Positions 1 to 9,384 of a DNA stretch of 64,000 nt are shown piece by piece. Source of the stretch: Flavobacterium sp. LHD-85. Its GTDB lineage: Bacteria > Bacteroidota > Bacteroidia > Flavobacteriales > Flavobacteriaceae. A program made the position numbers and the translations under genes. Positions within the stretch are counted from its first letter, which is position 1; each line of letters opens with the position of its first letter. Below the pieces are notes generated by a model. It saw only the letters and a program-made list of their open reading frames with translations, had not been told where the DNA came from and searched no databases. Location: assembly GCF_030929595.1 (NCBI RefSeq), contig NZ_JAVFVR010000008.1, positions 186,001 through 250,000 of the forward strand, in the 5' to 3' direction.

Positions 1-675
1 TTTGCTGAGATCTCAAAAGCATTGAATCCACATTCTAGAATGTCTGATAAATTAATAGAATTTCTTCAGAACAGATCGGGAAATGAGATTGATTCGCCTG
101 AAGTAAGAAAACTAAAAGGATTGATTAGAAGAAGTGAATCTTTTGGCGCGACACGTTATTTAGGTTTGCCAGATTCTAATGTACACTTTTTAGATCTTCC
201 GTTTTATGAAACAGGAACGGTGAAAAAGAATAATCTTTCAGATGCAGATATCGACATTATGTCTGCTATTATTGAAAGAATAAAACCGCATCAAATTTAT
301 GCCGCAGGAGATTTGGCAGATCCGCACGGAACTCATAAAGTGTGTTTGGACAGTTTGTTTGAAGCTTTGAAAAGATTAAAACAAGAAAGCTTTATGAATG
401 ATTGCTGGGTTTGGCTTTACAGAGGTGCTTGGCATGAATGGGAATCATACCAAATTGATATGGCAGTACCAATGAGTCCTGACCAAGTTTTAAAGAAACG
501 ACATGCTATTTTTTATCACCAGTCTCAAAAAGACGGCGTTATGTTTCAAGGTGATGACAGCCGGGAGTTTTGGGTGCGAGTTGAAGACAGAAACAGATTG
601 ACTGCAGAAAAATACCACAGCTTAGGATTAGCAGATTATTCGGCTATCGAGGCGTTTAAACGTTATCATTTCTAA
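1..675 (+). CDS. nagB: Glucosamine-6-phosphate deaminase, long NagB type, C-terminal part (5' truncated by window)
   Basis: The reading frame is open from base 1, so the gene starts outside the window; about 224 codons are visible. The visible part resembles the LmbE/PIG-L-like tail that Bacteroidota NagB proteins (about 640 residues) carry after the deaminase domain; the segment DLADPHGTH matches the second metal-site motif of that fold. NagB converts glucosamine-6-phosphate to fructose-6-phosphate and ammonia in the cytoplasm. Its position next to a GlcNAc-releasing glycan locus (GH20, glycosylasparaginase) fits a role in burning the released GlcNAc. The deaminase domain itself is not visible, so the name rests on the tail and the context; a stand-alone PIG-L deacetylase is the alternative. 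Confidence 0.7.
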   Translation, partial: FAEISKALNPHSRMSDKLIEFLQNRSGNEIDSPEVRKLKGLIRRSESFGATRYLGLPDSNVHFLDLPFYETGTVKKNNLSDADIDIMSAIIERIKPHQIYAAGDLADPHGTHKVCLDSLFEALKRLKQESFMNDCWVWLYRGAWHEWESYQIDMAVPMSPDQVLKKRHAIFYHQSQKDGVMFQGDDSREFWVRVEDRNRLTAEKYHSLGLADYSAIEAFKRYHF

Positions 676-745
676 GTGCTTTTGCAGCAATAAAAATAAT
701 AGACTATTTCATGGTTTATTTTGGTTAGTTACCTATAATTGAGAG

Positions 746-779
746 AAAATGCGGTCGTGGTTGGCCGCATTTTCGTTTT
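746..779 (+). terminator. Intrinsic terminator after nagB
   Basis: A 9-bp perfect stem (AAAATGCGG at 746-754 with CCGCATTTT at 765-773) is followed by a T-run. It lies 70 bp after the nagB stop and separates it from the convergent LytTR gene. Confidence 0.75.
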
Positions 780-814
780 TTATACGTTTTGTGTTTTTTA
801 AGCGCAGATTTTTT

Positions 815-947
815 TTACCGCAAAGTACGCTAAGGTTTACGCAAAGTTCGCTAAGATTTTATTTTTGTGACGTTTTAAAAATGAGCAAAAAAAGTTCGTA
901 AAGCTTTGTGAGTAAACTTTGCGAACTTTGCGTTCTTTGCGGTTAAA
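815..947. repeat. Imperfect inverted repeat with ACCGCAAAG / CTTTGCGGT ends
   Basis: The left arm carries ACCGCAAAG (817) and CGCAAAGTTCGC (840-851). The right arm carries GCGAACTTTGCG and CTTTGCGGT (921-943), its near reverse complement. The right end touches the stop codon of the LytTR gene. A diverged relative (ACCGCTAACATTTGCTAAG) appears near 48520. It is non-coding, and probably a dispersed Flavobacterium-type palindromic repeat. Confidence 0.6.
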
Positions 948-948
948 C

Positions 949-1662
949 CTAAATAGAAGAATTCAAGATTTTTTGCTTTACTTCGTCTATATAAGATCTT
1001 CCTATAACATATCGTAAGCCTTCAATTTCAATACTATTTCCTTCTACGGCATCAATTTTATCAATCGCAATCGTGTATGATCTATGTATTCTTATGAAAT
1101 CTCTTTCTGGAAGCAAGCTTGTAAAATCAGATAAAGTACTGTGAATTATAAATTTACCTGAAGTGGTGCTTATTTTTAAATAATCTTTTAAACTTTCGAT
1201 AACCAAAATTTCGTTCAAGAAAATCTTCTTCATTTTTTTCTTGTCGATTTTAACGAAGATAAAAGGATTCTCTTTACTGTTTTCTTGCGGAACTTTGCTG
1301 GTATTGTTAAGTCGTTTGTTGATCTTGTTTACCGCTTTCATTAATCTCGGAAATTCAATTGGTTTTACAAGATAATCCAAGACATCAAGTTCGTAAGTTT
1401 CAATCGCAAATTGGTCGTAGGCACTTGTAATGATTAATAAAGGTGGATTTTCTAAACTTTTAATAAAATTAATACCGTCTAAAACAGGCATATTTATGTC
1501 CAGAAAAATTACATCAATGGTATTGTTTTTTAAGAAATTCAAGCCTTCAATAGAATTGCTGAAGGTGTTTACTAGTTCTAAATCCTCAATCTGTTCAATA
1601 TAATTTTTAATAACGTTTATTGCCAATGGCTCATCATCGATAATTAAACACTTTATTTTCAT
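949..1662 (-). CDS. LytTR-family response regulator
   Basis: The 237-residue protein has a CheY-like receiver (about 1-120) and a C-terminal LytTR DNA-binding domain (about 135-235). Asp55 in FLDINMP is the expected phospho-acceptor, IIDDEP supplies the acidic pocket and YLVKPI the conserved Lys. It follows the histidine-kinase gene by 72 bp on the same strand and is almost certainly its partner. The pair is divergent from the first GH92 gene, so it may control the glycan locus, although most SusCD loci use hybrid two-component, ECF-sigma/anti-sigma or AraC regulators; that link is inference. Its targets cannot be read from the sequence. Confidence 0.9.
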   Translation of the reverse strand: MKIKCLIIDDEPLAINVIKNYIEQIEDLELVNTFSNSIEGLNFLKNNTIDVIFLDINMPVLDGINFIKSLENPPLLIITSAYDQFAIETYELDVLDYLVKPIEFPRLMKAVNKINKRLNNTSKVPQENSKENPFIFVKIDKKKMKKIFLNEILVIESLKDYLKISTTSGKFIIHSTLSDFTSLLPERDFIRIHRSYTIAIDKIDAVEGNSIEIEGLRYVIGRSYIDEVKQKILNSSI

Positions 1663-1734
1663 TTCTAAATATTATTTTAGGCCGATATTTGGTTTTTTGT
1701 AGGTATAGTTTTCTAAACCGATAAAAGCTAGGGC

Positions 1735-2793
1735 TTAAGTGACTTTTATAACTAGTTTAACGACAAAAATATTCTTTTTATTTTTAAATGAAAGCTTATA
1801 GTCATTTTTATTATATCCTAATTCCAGTCTTTTTTTGACGTTTTCAATACCTATACCACTTGCCTTGTTAAAATTATCTTTATGTACGGTAAATTCGGGC
1901 ATAGGGTTTGAAATTGTGAAATATAAATAATCGCCTTTTACTTTAAATCTGATATCAATGAGAACATTTCCGGTGTTTTTGTTAACACCGTGCTTGAATG
2001 CATTTTCGACGAAAGTTAAAAGTAAAACGGGAGAAATTTCTTTATCGTGAATATCTCCAGAAATAGACATGTCCACTTCTAGACGTTCTCCGTTTCTAAT
2101 TCTTTCTAAATCCAGATAATTCTGAATGCACAGAATTTCATTCTCCAAAGACTGTTTCTTTTCCTTTGTTTCATAAAGCATATAACGCATTAATTCTGAA
2201 AGTTTTAAAACAATTTTCGGAGTTTTGTTGGACTTTTCTACAGAAAGTGAATAGATGTTATTTAAAGTATTAAAGAAAAAGTGCGGTGAAATTTGAGATT
2301 TTAAAAACAGCAATTCCGTTTCTAATTGCGATTTTTCTAGATCGGTTACACGTCTTTGTTCCTGCAATAAATCGAGCGTGATTTTAATTGCAGTAACAAA
2401 AGTCATTACATACAATTCGCCCATCATCATATCTATTGTATAGTTTAAGGTAAGCGTATTAATAGTCTGCGGACCTTCGGGCCAAACGTTGTGCGTAATC
2501 AATAAATAAGTCAAGTTGAATTTTAAAACTACCATCACAAAAATCGCTGACAAAACAGTTACTATATATAGGAAGTATTTTTTTTTGTAAACCAAATGTG
2601 GCATCAGAACCAAAATATTCAGATAACATAATGCCATGTGAATAGGGAATCCTAATAAAGTGGTTTTTAAGGAATAAACATAATCGTTAAAATAGCTTCC
2701 CCATCGGAATGTATTAAACACAAAATACGTCAGCCAAAAGTAAACATGATAACGTATAGGTAAACTGTATGGTTTGTTTGAATTGAAAATCAT
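1735..2793 (-). CDS. LytS/YehU-type membrane sensor histidine kinase
   Basis: The 352-residue protein has four hydrophobic segments in its first 145 residues, a short coiled coil, and a His_kinase-family phospho-acceptor region QISPHFFFNTLN with His171. The family usually reads HFLFN, so the first F is a mild variant. An ATP-binding domain follows, with VENAFKHG as N-box and GIGIENVKKRLE as G-box. It lacks an obvious periplasmic sensor domain; the signal is probably sensed in or near the membrane. It sits upstream of the LytTR regulator in the same transcription unit, and 130 bp from the divergent GH92 gene at 2924. Confidence 0.9.
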   Translation of the reverse strand: MIFNSNKPYSLPIRYHVYFWLTYFVFNTFRWGSYFNDYVYSLKTTLLGFPIHMALCYLNILVLMPHLVYKKKYFLYIVTVLSAIFVMVVLKFNLTYLLITHNVWPEGPQTINTLTLNYTIDMMMGELYVMTFVTAIKITLDLLQEQRRVTDLEKSQLETELLFLKSQISPHFFFNTLNNIYSLSVEKSNKTPKIVLKLSELMRYMLYETKEKKQSLENEILCIQNYLDLERIRNGERLEVDMSISGDIHDKEISPVLLLTFVENAFKHGVNKNTGNVLIDIRFKVKGDYLYFTISNPMPEFTVHKDNFNKASGIGIENVKKRLELGYNKNDYKLSFKNKKNIFVVKLVIKVT

Positions 2794-2923
2794 AATCGTA
2801 GAATAGAATGTCGTTTGTTACTATTTTTTGATGTTTAGGGCTGTTTAAATGTCGTCCGTCTAAAAATGTTTTGGTAAAAATTGAATTTATCTAAATTTAA
2901 AGTTAAATTAATATTGTTTTGAT

Positions 2924-5164
2924 ATGAGGAAAATTACTCTGCTTTCTTTAACGGTAATTTTTACTGCAAGTTGCAAAATAAATGTAGATAAAAATACGCA
3001 TCATAAAAGTTTTGCAACAAATTATGTAGATCCTTTTATAGGTACAGGAGGCCACGGACATACGTATCCGGGTGCGACAGTTCCGTTTGGGATGCTGCAA
3101 GTGAGTCCAGATAATGGAGTTTCTAGCTGGGACTGGTGTTCGGGCTATCATTATTCTGACTCAATAGTTTCGGGTTTTAGTCATTTACACTTAAGCGGAA
3201 CAGGAATCGGTGATTTGGCAGATATTTTATTTATGCCGACAAACAAAAAGTTAGACTTAACCGCCAAAGCCGCTTCACGCGATTTCCTTCCGTATAAATC
3301 AAAATACAATCATGTACACGAAAAAGCAACACCGGGTTATTACCAAGTTTTTCTTGAGGATCCTAAAATCAATGTAGAATTAACGTCTACGCAAAGAGCC
3401 GCATACCATAAGTATACCTATAATAATAACGACACACAATCTGTTGTTGTCGATTTGGGTTTTGCCATTAACTGGGACAAAGCGGTAAAAACGTCTATCA
3501 AAATTGAAGATACCAATACTATTAGTGGTTATCGTTACAGCACAGGCTGGGCAAAAAATCAGAAAGTATTTTTTGTAGCGAAGTTTTCTAAACCAATTAC
3601 AGAATCTATTATTACTGCTGATAAAAAAGTAGTTTCAGGTTCAAATGCCGAAGGCGAAAATACCGCTTTACAATTGTTCTTCGATTCTAAAAACTCTAAA
3701 GAATTAGGTGTTAAAGTAGCACTTTCTTCTGTAAGTGTTGAAAATGCAAAAGGTAATTTAGATGCTGAAGGCTATAGTTTTGAAAAAGCAAAATCGGATG
3801 CGACTTCAGACTGGAACAAAGCTTTAAGTAAAATTACAGTTGAAACGCCAGTTGATTCTCTTAAAACCATTTTCTACACCGCTTTATATCATGCACAAGT
3901 GGCTCCTGTAACGTATAGCGATAAAAACGGTCAATTTAGAAGAGAAGACGATAAAATCATTACCGCTAAAGATTATACAGCTTATTCTACATTATCACTT
4001 TGGGATACGTTTAGAGCAGAAAACCCATTGCTGACGATATTAGAACCAACAAAAGTTTCAGATTTGGTTAACTCTATGTTGGCGTATTATGAAACTAAAA
4101 AGATACTTCCGGTTTGGACTTTATATGCAAATGAAACCAATACCATGACAGGATATCATTCAATTCCGGTTATTGTGGATGCTTACATGAAAGGTATTAA
4201 AGGTTTTGATGCTGAAAAAGCTTTCGAAGCAATGAAAGCTACCATGATGCAGGACGAGCGAGGATTGAATTTTTACAAAAAATATGGTTACATTCCATAC
4301 AACTTATTAGATGAATCAGTTACGATTACTTTAGAATATGCTTACGATGATTGGTGCGTTGCTCAAATGGCGAAAGCTTTAGGAAAAACAGCTGATTATG
4401 AGTTTTTCTCCAAACGTTCAAAAGCATACGAATATTTATTTGATGCCAAATCTGGTTTCATGAGAGGAAATTCTGAAGATGGAAAATCTTGGAACGAACC
4501 TTTCGATCCAAAACATTCAAACCATAGAGAACATACCGATTACACAGAAGGAAATGCTTGGCAACACAGCTGGTTTGTGCCTCATAACGTTGACAATTTT
4601 ATTAAACTTCACGGCGGAAATGACACATTCACAAAACGTTTAGAACAATTATTCACAGAGAGTTCTGAAATTACAGGAAACAACGTCTCAGCAGATATTT
4701 CTGGTTTGATCGGACAATACGCGCACGGAAATGAGCCAAGTCATCACATTGCTTATATGTTCAATCATGCAGGACAGCCTTGGAGAACACAATATTGGGT
4801 GCGTCATATTTTGGATACACAATACAATACAACAGCAAACGGACTAAGTGGCAACGAAGACTGCGGACAAATGTCTGCTTGGTATGTATTCAGTTCAATG
4901 GGATTATATCCTATGAATCCAGCTTCTGGTGAATACGAAATTGGAAGTCCGATTTTTGAGAAATCAACTTTAAACCTTCCAAACGGAAAAACTTTTGTGA
5001 TCGAAGCTGAGAATGTTTCAAACAAAAATTTCTATATCCAATCGGCTACTTTAAACGGAAAAGCATTTAATAAAACAGCAATTTCTCACCAAGAAATGCT
5101 AAAAGGAGGCGTACTGCATTTTGTAATGGGAGCGCAACCAAACAAAAACTGGGGTCTGAACTAA
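2924..5164 (+). CDS. GH92 alpha-mannosidase, lipoprotein
   Basis: The 746-residue protein matches the whole GH92 fold. It has an N-terminal beta-domain opening with YVDPFIGTGGHGHTYPGA, then an (alpha/alpha)6 barrel with SLWDTFRAENP, EGNAWQH (about 541; this Glu is thought to be the general acid) and NEDCGQMSAW (about 644; Asp/Glu region of the catalytic base). GH92 enzymes are calcium-dependent inverting exo-alpha-mannosidases acting mostly on N-glycans. The signal peptide ends in TASC, a lipobox, so it should be membrane-anchored. It leads an apparent operon with the symporter gene 22 bp downstream. The linkage it cuts (alpha-1,2, -1,3 or -1,6) cannot be read off here. The second GH92 of the window differs at the base motif (NDDTG), which suggests different specificity. 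Confidence 0.93.
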   Translation: MRKITLLSLTVIFTASCKINVDKNTHHKSFATNYVDPFIGTGGHGHTYPGATVPFGMLQVSPDNGVSSWDWCSGYHYSDSIVSGFSHLHLSGTGIGDLADILFMPTNKKLDLTAKAASRDFLPYKSKYNHVHEKATPGYYQVFLEDPKINVELTSTQRAAYHKYTYNNNDTQSVVVDLGFAINWDKAVKTSIKIEDTNTISGYRYSTGWAKNQKVFFVAKFSKPITESIITADKKVVSGSNAEGENTALQLFFDSKNSKELGVKVALSSVSVENAKGNLDAEGYSFEKAKSDATSDWNKALSKITVETPVDSLKTIFYTALYHAQVAPVTYSDKNGQFRREDDKIITAKDYTAYSTLSLWDTFRAENPLLTILEPTKVSDLVNSMLAYYETKKILPVWTLYANETNTMTGYHSIPVIVDAYMKGIKGFDAEKAFEAMKATMMQDERGLNFYKKYGYIPYNLLDESVTITLEYAYDDWCVAQMAKALGKTADYEFFSKRSKAYEYLFDAKSGFMRGNSEDGKSWNEPFDPKHSNHREHTDYTEGNAWQHSWFVPHNVDNFIKLHGGNDTFTKRLEQLFTESSEITGNNVSADISGLIGQYAHGNEPSHHIAYMFNHAGQPWRTQYWVRHILDTQYNTTANGLSGNEDCGQMSAWYVFSSMGLYPMNPASGEYEIGSPIFEKSTLNLPNGKTFVIEAENVSNKNFYIQSATLNGKAFNKTAISHQEMLKGGVLHFVMGAQPNKNWGLN

Positions 5165-5186
5165 CTAATTCAAAATAAATAATTTA

Positions 5187-7064
5187 ATGAACATAATAGA
5201 CGTATCAATCATTTTAATCTATATCGTACTCTCGGTCGGTATCGGAATCTGGATTTCAAGAAAAGCATCTAAAGGACTTGATGATTATTTCCTTGGCGGG
5301 AAATCAATCAAATGGTATTTTTTAGGATTGAGCAATGGCTCAGGAATGTTTGATGTTTCAGGAACTTCCTGGATGATTGGAGTTTTGTTTTTATATGGAG
5401 TAAAAAGTTTCATGTTTATGTGGCTTTGGCCAATATGGAATCAGATTTTTGTGATGATGTTCCTCGCAGTCTGGATTAGAAGATCAAAAGTAATGACGGG
5501 TTCTGAATGGATTTTAACTCGTTTTGGAAGCGACAAAGCAGGAAAAGCATCTCATATTATTGTAGCCATTTTTGCGATTATTTCTACGATTGGTTTCATC
5601 GCGTATTTCTTCGTTGGAATCGGAAAATTTGTAACCATCATTCTTCCTTGGGATTTGACAGTTCATCTAAATGACGGTGTTTTCTTAACTTCAGAACAGG
5701 CTTACGCTTTACTAATCATATTTTTAACTACCATTTATACGGTAAAAGGCGGAATGTTTTCTGTTGTAGCGACAGAGGTTGTGCAATATTTAATTATGAT
5801 TGTTGCCGGAGTTTTGATCGCGGGTTATGCCTTTATTAATTATACAGATATTCAGATCAATTCGGTTATTACGCCAGAATGGAAGAATGTTTTCTTCGGA
5901 TGGGAATTTGAAACACAATGGAGCGACAAATTCGAAACTTTCAACAGATTAATTGATACGGAAGGTTACAAAATGTTTGGCGCTTTTATCGGAATGACAC
6001 TTTTTAAAGGTTTCTTCGCCAGTGTTGCAGGACCAACTCCAAGTTACGATTTACAAAGAGTTCTTTCTACGAAATCGGTAAAAGAAGCGGCTTATATGAG
6101 TGGTTTTACCAACTTGATTTTATTTATTCCTAGATATTTATTAATCACAGGAATTGTAGTTATTGCTTTAGTGAACCTAGCACCAGAATTAAATGCAAAC
6201 GTGAATCTTACTGGAGCGGATTTAGAATTATTGATGCCAAAAGTCGTAAATCTTTATATCCCAGTTGGAATTAAAGGAATCCTTTTAGCAGGATTATTAG
6301 CAGCGTTTATGTCTGGATTCTCAGCTTTCGTAAATGCAGGGCCAGCGTATATTGTAAATGATATTTATAAAAAATACTTCAAGCCAGTTGCTTCAAATAA
6401 ACATTATATCAAAGTAAGTCAGATTTCTTCTTTCTTGGTTGTTGGTTTGGGAGTTTTCATGGGATTCTTTGCAGATTCTATCAACTCCTTAACACTTTGG
6501 ATTACAAGTGCTCTTTACGGAGGTTACGTTGCAGCCAACTTCTTAAAATGGATTTGGTGGCGTTTCAACGGATGGGGTTATTTCTGGGGAATGGTCGGCG
6601 GATTAATCGCAGCTTCTCTTCAATTCGTTTTAGATCAAAACAAAGGAAATTTAGCGGCAGGGACATTCTTGCATGATCTTTCGCAAGTGCCATCGATTTA
6701 CTTATTCCCATTAATTTTTGGAATGTCAATTTTGGGTTGCCTTTTAGGAACTTACCTAAGCAAACCAACAGATATGGAAGTCCTAAAATCTTTCTACAGC
6801 AATGTTAGACCGTGGGGATTCTGGACTCCAGTTTACAAACAATTAAAAGCGGAAGATCAATCTTTCCAAAAAAATAATGATTTCTATCTAGATATGATGA
6901 ATTGTGTAATTGGTATTGTATGGCAGTCAAGCATGATTTTGCTTCCAATTTATTTCATTATCAGAGATTATCCAAAAGCTTTAGTAGCATTAGCAGTTTT
7001 CTTAGTGACGACTACAGTGCTGAAGTTTACTTGGTTGGATCGAGTTAGGAAGATTGAAGAATAG
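5187..7064 (+). CDS. Sodium/solute symporter (SSS family)
   Basis: The 625-residue protein has about 13-14 membrane segments and the SSS-family start, with DYFLGGKSIKWYFLGLSNGSG near residues 33-54 and an LAAFMSGFSAFVNAGPAY segment (about 375-393) typical of the sodium-site helix. The family couples sodium entry to uptake of sugars, sialic acid, amino acids or vitamins across the inner membrane. It sits between GH92 and the cytoplasmic GH130 phosphorylase. This placement suggests import of a mannose-containing product such as Man-GlcNAc, or of mannose or GlcNAc; the substrate is inferred only. It is 22 bp after the GH92 gene, and a repeat element follows before GH130. Confidence 0.9.
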   Translation: MNIIDVSIILIYIVLSVGIGIWISRKASKGLDDYFLGGKSIKWYFLGLSNGSGMFDVSGTSWMIGVLFLYGVKSFMFMWLWPIWNQIFVMMFLAVWIRRSKVMTGSEWILTRFGSDKAGKASHIIVAIFAIISTIGFIAYFFVGIGKFVTIILPWDLTVHLNDGVFLTSEQAYALLIIFLTTIYTVKGGMFSVVATEVVQYLIMIVAGVLIAGYAFINYTDIQINSVITPEWKNVFFGWEFETQWSDKFETFNRLIDTEGYKMFGAFIGMTLFKGFFASVAGPTPSYDLQRVLSTKSVKEAAYMSGFTNLILFIPRYLLITGIVVIALVNLAPELNANVNLTGADLELLMPKVVNLYIPVGIKGILLAGLLAAFMSGFSAFVNAGPAYIVNDIYKKYFKPVASNKHYIKVSQISSFLVVGLGVFMGFFADSINSLTLWITSALYGGYVAANFLKWIWWRFNGWGYFWGMVGGLIAASLQFVLDQNKGNLAAGTFLHDLSQVPSIYLFPLIFGMSILGCLLGTYLSKPTDMEVLKSFYSNVRPWGFWTPVYKQLKAEDQSFQKNNDFYLDMMNCVIGIVWQSSMILLPIYFIIRDYPKALVALAVFLVTTTVLKFTWLDRVRKIEE

Positions 7065-7107
7065 AGGTTTTGTAGATACAAGATTAAAGAAGCAAGATTT
7101 TAAAAAT

Positions 7108-7300
7108 TTAAACACATAGAAACATAGATTTTCTTGACTTTGAGAAAGGTAAGAGAAAGAAGCTAGTTTCTAACACATAGCTTTGAACATAGCCCGTAGT
7201 TTCAACTACGGGAACGTAAGATTGGACACAAAGCTATGTTTATTAAAACAAGTGAAATGCCTTTTATAGACAAAGCAAAACTATGTCTCTATGTGTTTAA
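7108..7300. repeat. Copy 1 of the roughly 140-bp AACACATAGAAACATAG element, interrupted
   Basis: The ends are inverted copies: AACACATAGAAACATAG near 7111-7127 and CTATGTCTCTATGTGTT at 7281-7297 (one mismatch). The internal landmarks shared with other copies are CTAGTTTCTAACACATAGC and AAGTGAAATGCCTTTT. It is longer than its relatives because a second palindrome, CCCGTAGT-ttca-ACTACGGG (7193-7212), with flanks, sits in the middle. It is non-coding and fills the gap between the symporter and GH130 genes. Confidence 0.85.
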
Positions 7301-7343
7301 AAAAGAATAAAACAAAAAACTAATACATAAAAAAAAACAAAAA

Positions 7344-8309
7344 ATGAGTACTATTCCTTGGCAAGACAGACCCGAAAACAGTAAAGATGTAATGTGGAGA
7401 TATTCTGAGAATCCAATTATCGACAGATATTCGATTCCTTCATCAAACAGTATATTCAATAGTGCAGTTGTACCTTTTGGAGGCGGATATGCTGGGGTTT
7501 TCAGATGTGATAACAAAGCAGTTCAGATGAATATTTTTGCTGGTTTCAGTAAAGATGGAATCAATTGGGATATCAACCATGAACCAATTGAGATGAAATC
7601 TGGAAATACAGAAATGATCGAATCTGCTTATAAATACGATCCGCGTGTGGTTTGGATCGAAGATCGTTACTGGATTACTTGGTGTAACGGTTACAATGGA
7701 CCAACAATTGGTATTGGTTACACTTTTGATTTTAAAGAATTTTTCCAATGCGAAAATGCCTTCTTGCCATTTAACAGAAATGGAGTTTTATTTCCACAGA
7801 AAATCAACGGAAAATACGCGATGTTAAGCCGTCCAAGTGACAACGGACATACGCCATTCGGTGATATCTGGATTAGCTATAGCCCAGATATGAAATATTG
7901 GGGAGAACATAGATTGGTGATGAAACCAAGTCCGTTTGAGCAAAGCGCTTGGCAATGTACGAAAGTGGGAGCAGGACCAATTCCTATTTTAACTGATGAA
8001 GGCTGGTTAATGATTTACCACGGAGTAATCAATACTTGCAACGGTTTCCGCTACGCAATGGGTTCAGCACTTTTAGATGTTGATTCGCCAGATCAGGTAA
8101 AATACAGAACACAGCCTTATTTATTAGGCCCAGCAGAAACGTATGAAATGGTTGGAGACGTTCCAAACGTAGTATTCCCTTGCGCTGCTTTACACGATAT
8201 TGAAGAAGATAAATTAGCGGTTTATTACGGTGCAGCCGATACTCACGTAGCTATCGCTTTCGGAAAATTAAGTGAAGTAATTCAGTTTACAAAAGATAAT
8301 AGTTTATAA
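7344..8309 (+). CDS. GH130 beta-1,4-mannoside phosphorylase
   Basis: The 321-residue five-bladed-propeller protein has no signal peptide, so it is cytoplasmic. It carries YDPRVVW with the candidate catalytic Asp99, plus basic residues expected to hold phosphate in the phosphorylase subfamilies: Arg54 in VFRCD, Arg in MLSRPS, Lys in CTKVGAGP and His in MIYHGV. GH130 hydrolases lack this set, so phosphorolysis is the better call. Related enzymes split Man-beta-1,4-GlcNAc or Man-beta-1,4-Glc to mannose-1-phosphate. With GH92, GH20 and glycosylasparaginase around it, the N-glycan core disaccharide Man-beta-1,4-GlcNAc is the likely substrate. The next gene starts 7 bp downstream. Confidence 0.9.
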   Translation: MSTIPWQDRPENSKDVMWRYSENPIIDRYSIPSSNSIFNSAVVPFGGGYAGVFRCDNKAVQMNIFAGFSKDGINWDINHEPIEMKSGNTEMIESAYKYDPRVVWIEDRYWITWCNGYNGPTIGIGYTFDFKEFFQCENAFLPFNRNGVLFPQKINGKYAMLSRPSDNGHTPFGDIWISYSPDMKYWGEHRLVMKPSPFEQSAWQCTKVGAGPIPILTDEGWLMIYHGVINTCNGFRYAMGSALLDVDSPDQVKYRTQPYLLGPAETYEMVGDVPNVVFPCAALHDIEEDKLAVYYGAADTHVAIAFGKLSEVIQFTKDNSL

Positions 8310-8316
8310 TATAAAG

Positions 8317-9384
8317 ATGCATAGTAGAAGTAAATTATTGTCCCTTGCCGTTTTTTTTGTTGGATTGATGACTTATGCGCAATCTGAAAAGGAGGTTATA
8401 CCGAAAAGTTATATTGCTTATAAAACTTCAAAAGAAATTGTTATTGACGGAGACGGCACAGATAAAGACTGGGAAAAAGCAGCTTGGACAACACCTTTTG
8501 TCGATATAGAAGGCGTTGAGAAACCAAAATACAATACTCAAGTCAAAATGTTATGGGACGATAATTACTACTATATCCTGGCAAAAATAGAAGAGCCTCA
8601 CGTTTGGGCAAACCTAAAACAACGCGATACGATTATTTTTTACAATAATGATTTTGAAGTTTTTATCGATCCGGATAACGATACTCACAACTATTATGAA
8701 TTAGAAATTAATGCATTAAACACCGCTTGGGATTTATTTATTAATAAACCTTATAGAGAAAAAAATACGGTTTTAAACGACTGGAATATTACAGGTTTAA
8801 AATCGGCGGTAAAGGTGGACGGAACTTTAAATAATGCTTCCGATACAGATAAGGGCTGGACATTAGAAATCGCAATTCCGTGGTCAGTTTATAAAACATC
8901 TTATTTCGATGATATTGTTCCGAAAGATAAATTTTGGAAAGTCAATTTCTCTAGGGTAAATTGGCAGCATTCAATTGTTGATGGAAAATATGAACGCAAA
9001 AAAGATTCAGAAGGAAAGTTTCTCCCAGAATACAATTGGGTTTGGTCGCCTATGGGAGTCATCAATATGCATGAGCCCGAAAAATGGGCTTATGTATACT
9101 TTTCTTCAAAAGAAAGCGATGATAAATTTACAATTCCGCAGGAAGAAAAAGTAAAATGGGAACTGTATACGTTGTACCGCGCTCAAAAGAGATATTTCGA
9201 TAAGAATAAATCATGGGCAAAATCACTGCAAAGTATCAGTAAAAAAAATATAGTTGTTGATGGAAAAGTTTTAAAACCAGTTTTAGAAAATCATTCATCA
9301 GGATTTAATATCTTGGTACAGAGTCCTTTTTCAAACAAAACCTTAATAATTAAAGAAGATGGTAAAATTATTACGAACGAATAA
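8317..9384 (+). CDS. Secreted CBM9-like carbohydrate-binding protein
   Basis: The 355-residue protein starts with a signal peptide ending near TYAQS. It continues with a CBM9-like domain (about 30-260): IVIDGDGTDKDWEKAAWT opens the fold, followed by VKMLWDDNYYYILAKIEEPHV and DFEVFIDPDND. Such proteins occur in many Bacteroidota polysaccharide loci and are thought to bind glycan ends; no catalytic function is established. Its last 26 bp overlap the start proposed for the GHL10-like gene, which suggests translational coupling and a joint role. It lies 7 bp after GH130. The C-terminal 90 residues match nothing I recognise. Confidence 0.8.
   Translation: MHSRSKLLSLAVFFVGLMTYAQSEKEVIPKSYIAYKTSKEIVIDGDGTDKDWEKAAWTTPFVDIEGVEKPKYNTQVKMLWDDNYYYILAKIEEPHVWANLKQRDTIIFYNNDFEVFIDPDNDTHNYYELEINALNTAWDLFINKPYREKNTVLNDWNITGLKSAVKVDGTLNNASDTDKGWTLEIAIPWSVYKTSYFDDIVPKDKFWKVNFSRVNWQHSIVDGKYERKKDSEGKFLPEYNWVWSPMGVINMHEPEKWAYVYFSSKESDDKFTIPQEEKVKWELYTLYRAQKRYFDKNKSWAKSLQSISKKNIVVDGKVLKPVLENHSSGFNILVQSPFSNKTLIIKEDGKIITNE

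Noticed and set aside
2885..2905. Fifth copy of the iron-type motif before the first GH92 gene
   Set aside because: The sequence TTTATCTAAATTTA only partly matches and is explained by AT-rich composition.
7108..7300. Insertion sequence
   Set aside because: The element is too short for a transposase and has no open frame. At most it is a non-autonomous relative.
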